A stretch of 64,000 nt of DNA. Origin: Venturia oleaginea. Taxonomy: Eukaryota > Ascomycota > Dothideomycetes > Venturiales > Venturiaceae. A program made the translations under genes and the position numbers. Each line of letters begins with the position of its first letter. Positions within the stretch are counted from its first letter, which is position 1. Below the pieces are notes generated by a model. The model saw only the letters and a list, made by a program, of their open reading frames with translations. It had not been told where the DNA came from and did not search any database. The stretch spans positions 1 through 64,000 of the forward strand of contig JABMLP010000044.1 of NCBI GenBank assembly GCA_013176395.1, written 5' to 3'. This document shows, one piece after another, positions 44,289 through 57,400 of the stretch.

Positions 44289-45318
44289 AGTGAATCCCTT
44301 CTCTTCAGGTACGTAAAGTAGCGTTTGCTTTTTCCTGGATTCCGGATCACCACGGCAGTCGAGTCGAACAGAGATGAGTACGAGCAATCGAACACAACAA
44401 CACCACATAATCCAGGCTAATTCGACTTCTTTCCCTCCCGAATCCTGACTGAGCGTTCCTCCTCATATAACGGACGCAATTTGATTTTCCTTCATGGGTT
44501 TGGGCGCGTGCTTGTTGTTGGGATACCTTGATCTTTTTTTCTCCCGTTTTGCTGCTAGGCGCTCAGGGTGGTTAGGGTGATGCTCAGATTCTCCGGCGAA
44601 GGTTGATCAAGAGGGATAGAAGATTCATGGCTCTTATCCTTTACTACTGATTTTCGATCAATCTCAAGTTTGATTTTACAAACCTTTAGACGTGACGCTT
44701 TGGTAGCCCATGGGCTGGGTCGGCGGTGATGTGGTGATGATGGTATTTGGAGTAGAAAGAGAGCAACTCCAGGCGATGTTTTCATGGAACTACCTTACCT
44801 ATTAGTTCCAGTGCGACGAAGAGGTAAGTTGTGTGATGGAGTGAGTATGTCTCATTACTTCAGCCTCGTTCTTTAAGAATATTGTGTGACTGTTGACTCC
44901 ACATTCATTTTATTCAAGACACTGAACGGTAGATTTCGTAATGACTGTTTACATGCTTAGCTCTCTGGTGTTGTCAATTTCCAGGGATTTTGATTTCCCA
45001 CATTGCACAAACAACACCATCAAAAAACACAGGACGTGACGCGTTTTGGAGCCTCGCATTGCATAGCAGCAACACAACCAGTCAACAAAAATTATCGACA
45101 TACACTCATTCTGGAACCGCCTTCACACTCCATCAACTCACGTATTCTTTGGCCTCATCACAGACACTCTTCTACGCATGCCACTTATTCACTCGCTATT
45201 GCATCCATTCACAAGTCTGATCCGCTTTTTTCCTCTCGTTAGACCAGCTACAACCGCGCCTTGATCACTCGAGTACAAACTCAACCACGATATACGGTCT
45301 CGAGACACGAAAACAACC
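44289..45318. other. Intergenic region
   Basis: About 1 kb between CDC42 and the next plus-strand gene. No gene is recognised; the short frames have no motif. Confidence 0.5.
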
Positions 45319-48300
45319 ATGCTCCGTTCCAAGTCTCCTTTCAAGAAGAAGTCGCCTAAGGAACCTCAAGTGGAAGAGTTGCCTCTTCTGGCTCCAAACA
45401 ACCCCAACCAGCAGCCAGCGGATCTAACCAAGCCAAACCAGCCGTTGCCGTGCGGTCCGCGTCCATCAATGTCGGAGGAGTCTCGTCCATCTTTGCGTCA
45501 ATGGGGCAGTGTTCAGGAATTTCAGGAATTTCAGAAGGAGAGACATTTACTTCAGGGTAATGCGTTTGCACAAAAGCAGAGCAAGGCGAGTCGGGAGAGG
45601 AGTGGCACACCCAACGGATCGGAGCCATTTCCAGATTCGCCCATGACTATGATGGGGCAGTTCATGGAAGCTGGGCGTCGCGAATCGACCACTCTCAAGT
45701 CAAAGACTTCGCATGCTACACTCGTGAAGACATCAAAGAAGAAGAAGAAGGCTGCTCCACCACCGCTTAGCCTCGCCAGCTCCAATCAAGCTCCTTCCAT
45801 GGAAGAAGATCTCAAACTCGTTCCAGATGGCGCCGAATACGCAGTCCCAACTCAACGCGAAAAGAACGAGTCAACACGACATAAACAGATGGAGGACATG
45901 ATGTACGATGCCATCGCCGAGGGAAATGAATCCGCAAACCAATCATTCGTCATTGAACCCGAGAAAATCAAGCGTCCAAAGAGTCCTGGCAAGAAATTCT
46001 TCGACTTCTTCAAGGGTGGTGCCTCTCCGAAGCTACCCGATACCCCAGATATTCCTGCGACCTACAAAGCTGCCAAAGTGTTGGGTAAGGAGAGTTTGGG
46101 AAAGAAGCAGGGAAAGGCTGTTGCCGTAGCACAGAAGAAGTTGGAGAAGGAAGGATTTGATTTCAAGTGCTCTGGTCCTACGCCTAAACTTGGTGGAGAC
46201 GCTCAGTGCTTCGATGCGCCTTCTGATCGAGAGATTCGCATGAGCGCCGAGCGCACCGGCTACTCACCCACCGATCTTGAGATTCGCAAAGTCGGTGGAC
46301 GTGGTACGATTGTTCCGATGCTGTCTGATCATCGCACTGTCAGCGATATCGCCACCGTTGTTGGAGCCCGAGCTGCAGCCAGCAAGGCCAACGACGTTGC
46401 AGCGAAGCATAGCAGCGAGATCTTTCTTCGAGCAAAGAGTCTTCAATACATGAACGATTCCCTTCCTCCAACACCGCCTTCCAAAGAATCAATCTTCAAG
46501 ACACGCATCCGTACGAATTCTAATCGTGCTCTCGTTACAGAGTATCCTCCACGAAGCATCTCCACGGTCCCCGAAGACGAAGATTCAGATCCCGATACGC
46601 CTAATACTGCTTTCGTTAGCAGTCCAACTCCTGTTCCTAAGATCTCGCAGTTACCGAGGGGCTTGGTGAGGTTGGAAAGGAACGATTATGCGGATTTGAT
46701 TGCGAATAATAGGGCTGTGACATCTTATCAGGCGAGTATTGGTAATAGTAGCAGCGAGTCTTCTGTAAGTTAATCTCCGATTGTTCACTGTCACACCCAC
46801 TTGAGCTCATGCACCGGAAGCTCGATGGCCGTCAAGCTTAATATCTAGACTAACAATACCCAAAAGTCGTCTAGCAACAACTCCATCGCCACAGCCCTCC
46901 TATTCGGAGGACGGTCCAGAAATGGCTCTGATGGATCTCTCGCACCTACCATTGCTGATAGTCTTGGTGGGCGGGATGGTCTGGATCTAGATATCTCGGG
47001 TCTCTCACCAGGTGCACCGAGTGTGAGGAGCCTTAGCCGACGCTGGAGTGAGGGCAGTCTGTTGTCTCAGGTGCAGGCACAAAAATTGGGTGTTCCTGAG
47101 GTGCTCAAACCGGGGTTTTATTCGCCTGCTAATTTTCAGGTGGATGGATTTAGGCCGAGTCGGAATGTGAGTACCAAGAAACTTTTGCGATGGAGGACAA
47201 AGTGGACAATAGGACTTTTGGATAACTCGTGTCTGTTCTATGGTCTTTGACCTGAGAGCGAAGACTTGAGATTTCTGACCAGGCTCCTTTCTGAGCTCTC
47301 CAGAAATTTCGAGCCTTCGATCTCGAATCAAAGACTTAAGATGGATTTCGAGGTGTTCAGAATTCCCGTTCTTTCCGCGTCCTCGCATCACTTTGTTTGT
47401 TTACCCGGTCCTCAACACTACATCCCACTTGACTCGACCGCACCTTCCATCTCTTTCTTCTCTTCACCTCACATGATCGACTGACTTCATCAGCAGAGGG
47501 ATACGTCCGTCTTCGTTCTGCCAAAGGTCTCGCCCATCGATCAAACTACACGTCACCAGCCATTGGAGTCGTCGTGAGTATCTTCACATGACTTACTTTC
47601 AAACACACATTGACACAACTAGCAGCCTAAACTCAGACATCATCTCTCCGCAAGTCACCGCAAACTCCTCCTTCAGCCTCTCCAGCGATCAAGTTCGCTC
47701 CACCAGCTACGCCATCGGCCTGGGACTCTTTCTGTCACCTCTTCTCGCCAACGCACTCGAAAATATGGGTGCCCCCAGCGACAAGAGCCCTGGCTCTGAC
47801 GTTCCAGCCAGCTTTTCCACTGGTCACCCTAGCGCCGTGCCACCACCTCTCCGATTCAGTCAGCAGCACCGCCCGCCTGTGCCGCTTACCAATGGCACCG
47901 GCGCTGCCGCTGACGCTGGCGGTAAAGTCGACAGCGAAGAACTGAGAAGCCCACTCCCAGCTGGCCAGACCCTCGATGCCTACCTTGTACTTCACAGTCA
48001 CATTGATCACAGCCAGTGGTATGTGCAGGAAACCCTCATCCGAGAGACGGGCACCATCAACAAGAACGCGGTCAAGAATCATGAAGAGAATCTCAAACAG
48101 ATGAACGTGATGTACAGCGACGTGATGGACAAGATCAAGGCCATTGAGAATGAGACTGTACGCACAGCAGACGGTGTTGAGCGTTACAAGTCTGAGGTCA
48201 CTGCTGCCATCGAGTCATTGGGCGCGGCCATGCAGAAGAACCTCGTCAAGCCAATAGACAAGTTGTTCCAGATGAACACCACTTTGGTAGAAAAGATTGA

Positions 48301-48970
48301 CTCTCTCCACAGCCGTATTGATGCATTGGAGAAGCACGCCAAGGACAATTCCGACGCCATCACTATGGTTCATGCAACCCAGCGTTTCTCCACCGCCCCC
48401 GTTGATGTTACCACCTCACCCAGTGCATGGGAAATTCAACAAGGCCAGCTCGCTTCCTCGTACAACCCTAACTCTGCAAGCGGTCCTCCTCCAGGCTTCT
48501 CACAGCAGTCGACTCCGTACTACTATAGCGGAACGGGTCATCCATCAAGCTACACGGCTGGTGGTACCAACTACACATTCAGCCACGGCCTTCTCAAGGA
48601 CTTTGATCGTGGTCAACGTCAGGCAATGTTTGGTCAGTTTGGCGAGCAACAGATGCAGACAAGTGGTGGAAGCATGCAGACGCACCCAAGTTACAGAGGT
48701 AACAACCAAAACAGTGGTAACAGCGGTCACGGACAGGGTTATATGGACGATTTGACCAAACATTGTTTTGATAAGGGTCTAGATTTGGGCGTTGAGCGCG
48801 GGCATATTCTGGTGCTTTGGAGACCGGAGATTCTTACGATGATGATGCTATGGCTGTATGCGCTTGAATCATCGAGAAACGAGCAACCTTTTCTGTCCGG
48901 AAGGCTGAGTTCGAACTCTTTGTTTTGGCGAAGGGGATCTTGGCGCGCTGGTAGAAAGAGGTTATTATGA
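45319..48970 (+). CDS. Large uncharacterised protein with coiled-coil region
   Basis: Exons 45319-46764, 46867-47166, 47497-47573 and 47626 onward join in frame to about 1,050 residues. The first 480 residues are charged, Pro/Ser-rich and largely disordered, with basic SPFKKKSP at the start and FFDFFKGG near the middle. The part from about residue 690 has a helical coiled-coil stretch (LDAYLVLHSHIDHSQWYVQE, NEETVRTADGVERY-like, ending RIDALEKHAKD). A Gly/Gln/Tyr-rich tail follows. I recognise no domain and give no function. Codon use is continuous across the 47.6-48.7 kb part. A split into two genes with a second start at ATG 47765 (MGAPSDKSPG) is possible, since intron 2 is 330 nt. The last 70 residues are less typical and may need a further intron. 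Confidence 0.55.
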
Positions 48971-50212
48971 ATTTTGACAAATTTGATGAAGTTTTGCTCT
49001 TGATATGTTTGGTTGTGCTTTGAACGGTTCACTCATATTATCGACATGGATGATTCTACAGAAAGCAAGCTTTTACTCGAGATGGCTGGGAATATGTCAA
49101 CGTGGACTGCTATGTCGATGAATTCTGTTTTAATCTGTTCCTTTGACACGAGCGTAAGATTCTACGTTCTGCCATGGCCGTCTCTTACCTTATCGATCTT
49201 ACTTCATCACCTCCCGTAACTTTTCTTTTCTTTCCCTTTTCTTTTTGTCGTCGCCGTCGCCGTCGATCTGTCGGGTGGGTAGGTAGGTAGGGGGAAGCAT
49301 GAGTATAAGTATGGCGTTAGGGGAAGTATGGCGATATAAGGTACAAAAGTGGTTCATGAGGGTTGCTGTTGTTGTTTTTAATGGTGCGGACGGTTTTGTG
49401 TGGCTGGGTGGGTGGTGGGGATGGGCTGGCGTTGGGTCGTGGTGGGTTGTGTTGGCAATTAGACTAGATAGGAGGGAGGATAGGAGGCTGGAGGATTGTG
49501 GTGGGTTGTGTTGGCAATTAGACTAGATAGGAGGGAGGATAGGAGGCTGGAGGATTGTGGTATAGATGTAGGTAAGGGTGAGAAATTTGGGCTAGAAAGG
49601 GGGGATGGGTTTGTTTAGGAGGAGGAGGGGGTTTGTTGGGTTTTGGTGTGGGTGATTTTTGGAGGGAGGAGGTATTTTGTCAGCTCGTGTTAGAGGATGG
49701 GCACTTGATATCTTTATGCAGTTTTATTCTTGGGCTGTAGTTTACGGCTTGGATGTAGGTAGGCCCTTTGTTGAAGCGTTTTCGTTGGGGAAGGATAGTT
49801 CTTTCTCCAAGGGGGGGTTCTTCTCTTCTTCTACGTTTTGTTTGCATGTTTGGAAATGAGCTGGTTTGGAGAAGAGAGAGATTTTGTGGTATGGATTTTG
49901 ATTGGTATTGGTATATTTTGGTAGAAGTGAGTTGGAGGCTCGGCTGGTATTGGGGTATGACAAACCAGTCGAAGCTTGCTGCTCTGTTGGTAGGATCTAG
50001 AATGATTGTATCTGGGTGGCTCTTGTGACAGGTTTGCGTTGCTCGTGACGAGGTCACTTCTTCCTTCGTTTGTGAATGAATGATTCTCCGTTTGACGATA
50101 TCTCGTTTCTGTTTCCGTTTCCCCTTTTCTAAACTATTTCATATTGTGAGCGCCAGTGCAGAAATCACCAGAGGACTGCAGGGCATCACCAATTCTTTCC
50201 ATCATCAGATCC
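48971..50212. other. G-rich intergenic region
   Basis: The plus strand is G-rich from about 49260 to 49700, with many GGTGGG/GGTGTG runs and no recognised gene. A 59-bp tandem duplication lies inside it. Confidence 0.5.
49439..49558 (+). repeat. 59-bp tandem duplication
   Basis: Two head-to-tail copies of a 59-bp unit (starting GGTGGGTTGTGTTGGCAATT) appear identical by eye, at 49441 and 49500. Identical copies point to a recent event. Confidence 0.9.
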
Positions 50213-51002
50213 ATGTTCGATAAATTACGCTCAAAACTGGGAAAGAAGAAATCGAGGCCAGCGGAAGGTCCCTGGAGTGATGAAGAAGAAGAATGGATCG
50301 GATCTCTTGGTGCGAGGACTGGAGATTCAAATGAAGGTGGAGTTCATGATATGAACGATGACTTTAGGCAGGCTGAGCCCGACGGTAAGTTGACAATGAG
50401 TCTCTACGTCTGCACTTTGGATGTTGATATTTCCAGGTTGGATAGCCCCCGACATGGCCGACGTTCTAGAAGAGCGTCAATCAGCGTCGAATCGCGGAGC
50501 CAAAAAAGGTTCAAATCGAGCTACACGGTGGCATATTCGGCAGCAAGCAAAACATGGCTCAGCGAAAGACTCTGCGACAAGAAAGCCTCACGAAATACGG
50601 CCGCCTGGGAGAAGACCTGCTCCGAGAGAGCCTCCAGCGAGAGTTACTCCAATACACGGCCCAATTAGAGAACCGAGACGATCAAACAGCCCAACAGAAG
50701 CTGAAGATCCTTCTCTTGAAGACATGGATGATCCAGAAGCACCTCACGGATCGTACGATACAGTAGGAAGTATCCAAAGGGGTGTCGATATGTTCCGAGC
50801 AGGAGTCTCACCCCCTGATGTCTTTATGCCTCATCTTGCTGCTCACGGAGAGTATCCTAATCATCTTGCGCTGCCTTACAATATGGAGCATGTGCATCTA
50901 AGTTTGTACCAGGGAGCGCCTTTGATTAGGGGATTTTCGGCACATGATAGAATTTTGCAGAGCATGCAGCAGAATAATAGGGACAATTATCGGGGTCGCT
51001 GA
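50213..51002 (+). CDS. Uncharacterised hydrophilic protein
   Basis: Two exons (50213-50384, 50437-51002) around a 52-nt intron give 245 residues. The N-terminus MFDKLRSKLGKKKSRP is basic and amphipathic, and acidic EEEEW follows. The middle is rich in Arg, Pro and charged residues. The C-terminus HLALPYNMEHVHLSLYQGAP and LIRGFSAHDRILQSMQ is more ordered. There is no signal peptide, membrane helix or known domain. The start at 50213 is chosen as the first ATG in frame. It lies just upstream of VPS13. Function unknown. Confidence 0.6.
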
Positions 51003-51485
51003 GGTGGCCAGAGGGTGGTTGTTTGATGCAGAGAGGTACAGACAAGATATGGACATAAGCCTGATGAATATATACCATGACCAAAACAGGAGAAGATGGA
51101 AATGAATGATAGTTGGATCAGAAAGCCGATCTCTGATGCATGACTCGCGCTATGAAAATACACGTCATGGTCTAGGCAAACATTCCAACAACAAGTTTCG
51201 TTGTTGGTGCGTACGAAGGGGGATTTCATTTCGATTATTGAATTGCTCGTTGCTATATCACTGCTTCCTTCTCGCTCTCTTTTGATTTACTTGACTGACT
51301 CCTTCCATCCTCCCACCCTCCCACCCTCCCACCATCCCTCGAGGCATCCTCCCACGACCTCAACGCCACGATACCGTCATGAAGCCAATACAGTAAACAA
51401 CCCCACCTCCAACACCCACACATCCACTACCGTGGTACGATACACATAGACACCAGGCGCGGTTGACGGCCACCCAACAGCAATC
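51003..51485. promoter_or_regulatory. VPS13 upstream region
   Basis: This is 483 bp before the VPS13 start, with CCACCCTCCCACCCTCCC tracts at 51310-51345, as is common in fungal leaders. No separate gene is seen. Confidence 0.5.
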
Positions 51486-54400
51486 ATGCTCGAGGGACTC
51501 GTCTCCAACCTGCTGAACAGGTTCTTGGGCATGTATGTCCAGAACTTTGACGCAAAACAGCTCAACGTTGGCATCTGGTCTGGCGATGTCAAGTTGACCG
51601 ACTTGGAATTGCGAAAAGAAGCCCTCGACCAGATGCATCTGCCTCTCAATGTGGTCGAGGGGCACGTTGGCCAAATCACTCTCTCCATACCTTGGTCCAA
51701 TCTGCGCGGGAAGCCTGTTAAGGTGAACATTGAGGATGTATTCCTTCTTGCTGCACCACGGGAAGATGCAGACTATGACCCAGAAGACCAGGAGCGAAGG
51801 GACCATGCCGTGAAAATGGAAAAGCTGGACAGTGCCGAGCTGTTGAAGGAAAGGAACACAGAAGGCCTGAGTCAGGAAGAGCAGAAGAAGAGCCAGACAT
51901 TTACTTCGAGCTTGGTCACTGCAATTGTGGACAATGTACAAGTTTCGGTCAAGAACATCCACATTCGCTACGAGGATTCCATCTCGGATCCAGGCCATCC
52001 TTTCGCACTCGGTATCACTCTCGAAAGTTTCGATGCTGTCAGTACCGACGAGAACTGGAAGCCGACTTTCATTCAGAGCACCTCAAGCACCACCCACAAG
52101 CTCGCCTCCCTTAAATCGCTCGCTGTATACTGGGACACCGATGCAGAATTGCTGGGAACTGGCAAAGGATCGCAGGAAGGCGTGGACCATGAGGAGTTCT
52201 TAGAGAAATTCAAAGGTCTCATAGTCAAGGGGGACAGCCGGGCAATTGAGGAACATCAGTTCATCTTGAAGCCAGTCACAGGCCGAGCTGGCCTAGAAAT
52301 GGATAAGACAGGCAAGGCTGACCGGCCAAAGCTCAAGGCAAAGGTTCTCTTCGATGAGCTAGGATTCATCATCGACGATGACCAATACCGGGATGCTCTC
52401 ATGCTTGTAGATCTTTTCCACTACTTCATCAGACACCAAGAATACAAGAAGTTTCAACCAAAGAGTCGACCTTCTGAAGACCCACGAGCCTGGCTCCAAT
52501 TCGCTGGACAGGCTGTGCTTGACAAAATTCACGATCGTAACAAGCGCTGGTCGTGGGCTTACTTTGCAGAACGAAGAGATGATCGGATACGATATATTGA
52601 CTTATTCAAGAAGAAGAAGAAGGAAGAGAAGCTTACGCCTGACGAAACGGCGGAAATGGACAAACTCGAACACAAGCTTTCTTACGAGGATCTCCGATTC
52701 TGGAGGTCTCTTGCACGCAACCAGCTTCGCAAAGAGAATGTCGAGCACCCAAAACCTGCTCCGAAGCAAACCTGGTCACAATGGGCCTTTGGAGGCAGCA
52801 AGAAGACAGAGGACGATGCTGCTGATGACAGTCAGATGTCTGACCAGCAGCGGAAAGAGCTTTACAGTGCCATTAACTTTGACGAGAAACAGTCTATCGC
52901 AGAAGCAGTTGACATGCCAAAGGAATACGTCAAGCTTCAAGTCGACCTGAGCCTTCGGACAGGAAGTTTCACTCTGAAAAGAGATCCGCACAATGCGAAG
53001 ACCGAGATCCTTCGACTGTTGTTTGACAATTTTAAGACCGAAATCCAGCAACGCACAGACTCTCTTCTTGCCAAGGTTACACTGGAAGGGATGCGATTGT
53101 ACGATGGCACCACAGAAGGCAGCTTGTTCCCACAAATCATCACTGTCAAGGATGCTCCGGAGATATCCGATGATGAGAGAATTGTCGAGCTCGATGATGC
53201 TGAGGAACTTGGCAGAGATACCAAGGACGGCGCAGATGACGGAGTCGACAAAGAAGAAGAGCAGGCTGAACCAGAAGATCCCTTCTTTCAGCTTGCATTC
53301 GAGAACAATCCTCTCGACGGAAGCGCAGACATGGCATTGACCATGAAACTCAAGGGAATGGAGATCATCTACAATCCAAAGTTTGTCGTGGAGGTAGTCA
53401 AGTTCTTCAAGCCTCCAGAGCGACACATGGAGTCCATTGGAGCTTTGATGGAAACTGCCGGCGCAACCGTTGAGGGCATTCGTCAACAGACAAGAGCCGG
53501 TCTTGAATTCGCGCTCGAGGAGCACAAGACCATCAACGCCAAACTCGACCTCCAAGCACCTTTAATCATCGTGCCAGATTCTGTTACCGAAAAGAGTAGT
53601 CTTTGTTTGATCGTAGATGCCGGTCACGCCAGCGTCACTAGCGAGCTGGTGGACAAGGATACGCTGAGAGACATACAGTCAAAACAACGGCAAAAATTGA
53701 GCGAAGAAGACTTCCATCGTCTGGAAGGGTTGATGTACGACAAATTCATCCTGAAATTGGACTCAACTCAAGTCTTGATTGGAACCACAATCGAGGAAAC
53801 AAGAGGCCAATTGGAGGCCAAGGACTCGCCCAAAAACTTGCACATAGTTGATCGGATCAACATGGACTTTGCTATTCAGACCTGCATTGTACCAAAGGCA
53901 ACTGATTTGACGAAGTTCAAGATTTCTGGCCATTTACCGATCCTGCACGCCACGATTTCAGATCAAAAATACAAGAGTTTGATGAGACTGATCGATGTTG
54001 CCATTCCCAAATTCAGCGATGGTGATGAGCCTAAGAAGGTCGGAGACATAACGGACTCCGAATTACCACCCGGCAAATCCGAGACTGGGGATCGTTCCCG
54101 GTCCTTTGCGTTTTCCCCCGAGCAAAAGCATGACCTAGTCATGGAGGAAGAAAGTGTCAGCGGAGACACCGAGGCTTCTGAAGCCGTGTCCGCACAGTCC
54201 AAGCAGCCCGAAGTTCCCATAAGTCAACGGAACTTTGAATTCAAGTTCACGGTCGATAAGCTGCAAGGGTCGCTGTTTCGTGCAGATCCTGATGGCAAGC
54301 GACCAGATGACCTCCTGGTAGACTTGGTAGCGGAACACTTTTCGCTTGTCTTCTATCAAAGACCTTTCGACATGGTAGCTGAAGTACGCTTGCAAAGTCT

Positions 54401-57400
54401 CGCCGTCGAAGACCATGTTGAAGAGACCCCCATGCCAGAATTCCGAAACATCATCGAGTCCGAGAAGTCGAAAGGAGAGGATCTGTTCAAACTCAAGTTC
54501 GTCAAAGTTAACAAAGACTCGCCAGAATTTATGACCAAGTACGAAGGCATAGCTACGAACTTGGATATTGCCGTGTCGACGATTAATGTCATTGTGACGC
54601 GGAGAACCTTGTTGACGCTCTTGGATTTCGTTTTAGCGACCTTTACGAATTCTGGAGAGCCGTCAGCATCATCGCCGGATCAAAAGGCCATCGCTGCAAA
54701 AGATGCTGGACAGGCAGAACCTGCTGCGCAAGATGTCGACAAGATTCGTGTCAAGGCAGATCTCGAAAGAATTGCTATCGTTCTGAACAATGATGGCATT
54801 CGACTGGCGACGTTGGGTCTAAACACAGCGAACGTCTCAGTGTTCATAATGGGCAGCACGATGCGGATAGGTGCGCATTTGGGAGACCTGTCTCTCATCG
54901 ACGACGTCAATCAAGGTGTCTCTGCGGATTCAGCAATGCGACAGTTAGTCGCTATACAGGGCAATGAGCTTGCTCATTTTTCGTACGAGACCTATGATGA
55001 TACGACCGATGAGTATCCCGGTTATGACACTTCGATTTACCTACGTGCCGGATCCTTGAAAGTGAATTTCATGACCGAGCCATTCAGGAAGATTATGGAG
55101 TTTGGTGTGAAGTTTGGCAAAATGCAGGCGATTTTCAACGCGGCAAGGCAGGCTGCAGCCAATCAAGCCACGCAAATTCAACAGAAGGCGAGCAAGATGC
55201 ATTTCGACATCTTAGTGAAGACCCCGATCATAGTCTTTCCTCGAATGTCGGCGACTGATGAGCCAGCAAGGGACACGCTTACAGCTGAGCTGGGAGAAAT
55301 CTATGCCAACAACCATTTCTTGCCTCTAGGCGAGTCCAAAGATGCCGACATGGCCAACAAGATCGAGGCTGGTATACGGAATATCAGGCTGCTGACATTC
55401 TTCCACTACGATGGCGAAAAGTCGGAAGAGCTGCAGATGATCGAAAAGGTCGATCTGGGTGTCAAGCTTACCATGGCGGACCACAAGCCGGGTTACCAGC
55501 GACCAGATCTTGAGATTGAGGGATCTCTACCAGACCTTAATTTGAAGCTCACTCCAGAGCAGATGCAGTTCGCCCTCGAGTTATCCCAATCTATACCAGC
55601 AGCTTTCGCTACTGAAGGGGACGATGAGTTGGAAGGTCAAGTCGAGGATGAACTTCCCGACGCTACTGTGAAGCCTGCCAGAGGTTTGACGGATGGCGCC
55701 AACGATGAATCATCCAGTGATGAGACTGTTTCCAGCCAAGGTCCCGAACTCGCCAAGAGGGACGACACATGGACCAAGCTGGATTTGGTGTTCAAGATCG
55801 GTACCATTGGGTTGGAGCTCATCAAAGGCAAGGACCATGAACCCATTGGTGACGCAGCGGCTGCAAGCTTGTCCACTTTCTCTCTGAACAAGACACACGT
55901 CAAGCTCCGCATGATGAGTGATGGCGCTCTAGAATCCGAATTCCTAGTCGAGTCCCTCATTATTTCAGACACACGAACACGTGAGACGAACAAGTTCCGG
56001 AAGATCATGTCCTTGATCAACACGGACGTCAAACAACAGTTCATGGCCAGTGTCTCCATCTCTGGTGGTAAGGAAAGAAAACTGATTGCACTCTTGACTA
56101 TCGACAGCCCCAGAGTCATTTTGGCTCTCGATTACCTTTTCGCTTTGAAAGCGTTTGTCGACGCCGGTCTCGCTACAGAAGAGCCACTTGAGATCGAGGA
56201 CCTGGCTGAGCCTGAGACTGAGGGAGAATCCCGCGATGGTTCGACACATGTGAACGATGCTGTAATCAAAGCCCAGCCAGCTCCCGATGCAGCTCCATCT
56301 ACAGGAGGCATGGACATCTCCTTTCGTCTCAACCTAGTGGACGCCCAAGTTGTCTTGATTGCAAATCCAGCCATCTCAACATCAGAGGCAATTGTTTTGG
56401 GCGTGAAACAGGTGCTCATCGCCAAACAAAATGTCATAACGTTGCAAGTCGATAAGGTCGGCATGTTCTTGTGCCGCATGGACCGCTTCGATTCCAATAG
56501 ACTTAGGATATTGGACGATTTCAGCATCCAGACGTCATTGGACATGCGCAACGAAGGCAAGAGTTCGTCCATGACAAGCATCAGTGTGGATATTGAGCCA
56601 CTCGTGCTCCGCGTATCGCTCCGTGATATATTACTCGCCATGCAAATCTTCAATCGGGCATCCGCAATGTCAAACGATGATTCACAATTGGCGGAGACTG
56701 AGCCCAAGAAATTGACACAGTCAAAAGCAGGTCCTCCTTCGCCACAATCCAAGAGAAAGTCAATTACCCGAAAAGGATCGAACGCTCCACCAACGACGAA
56801 ATCCATCAAAACACATCAAACTACCCAGCAAAAAGCTATTGCCGAGCGTCCGAGGCAGAGCTCAGCGGTGATCACACGCGAAGAGCTCAAGGTCTCCATC
56901 GGAGGCATTCGAGTGGTGCTGATTGGTGACAAGCACGAATTGCCCATGCTTGATTGGAGTGTTAAGAAATTCGTCGTTGACGCGAGAGACTGGTCAACGT
57001 CCATGACTGCAGACACCAGCATCGATACCTTCTTTAACATTTTCAACTTCTCAAAGTCGGCGTGGGAACCTTTGATCGAGCCATGGCAGCTTGGGTTCCA
57101 CATGTCCAAGGAGCAGAACCCAGACAAGCTCGCTGTCGAGCTATATTCGCGAAAGTCTATGGAGCTGACAGTCACTGCCGCTACGATTGCGCTCGCGTCC
57201 AAATCAGCAGACTTCCTGTCTACCGACGAGGATATTTTATCAAAACCAAGAGGCATGGAGGCACCGTACCGTATCCGCAATTACACCGGCTTTGATATCA
57301 ATATCTGGGCTGAAGGTCGTGACGGTAAGGATGGTCCCGCTGCGAAACTTGAAGAAGGGCAAGAGATTCCATGGCGATTTGAAGACCCGACAACCACTCG

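Noticed and set aside
52776..53555. Long minus-strand frame opposite VPS13
   Set aside because: It mirrors codon structure of VPS13; no start context, domain or independent support.
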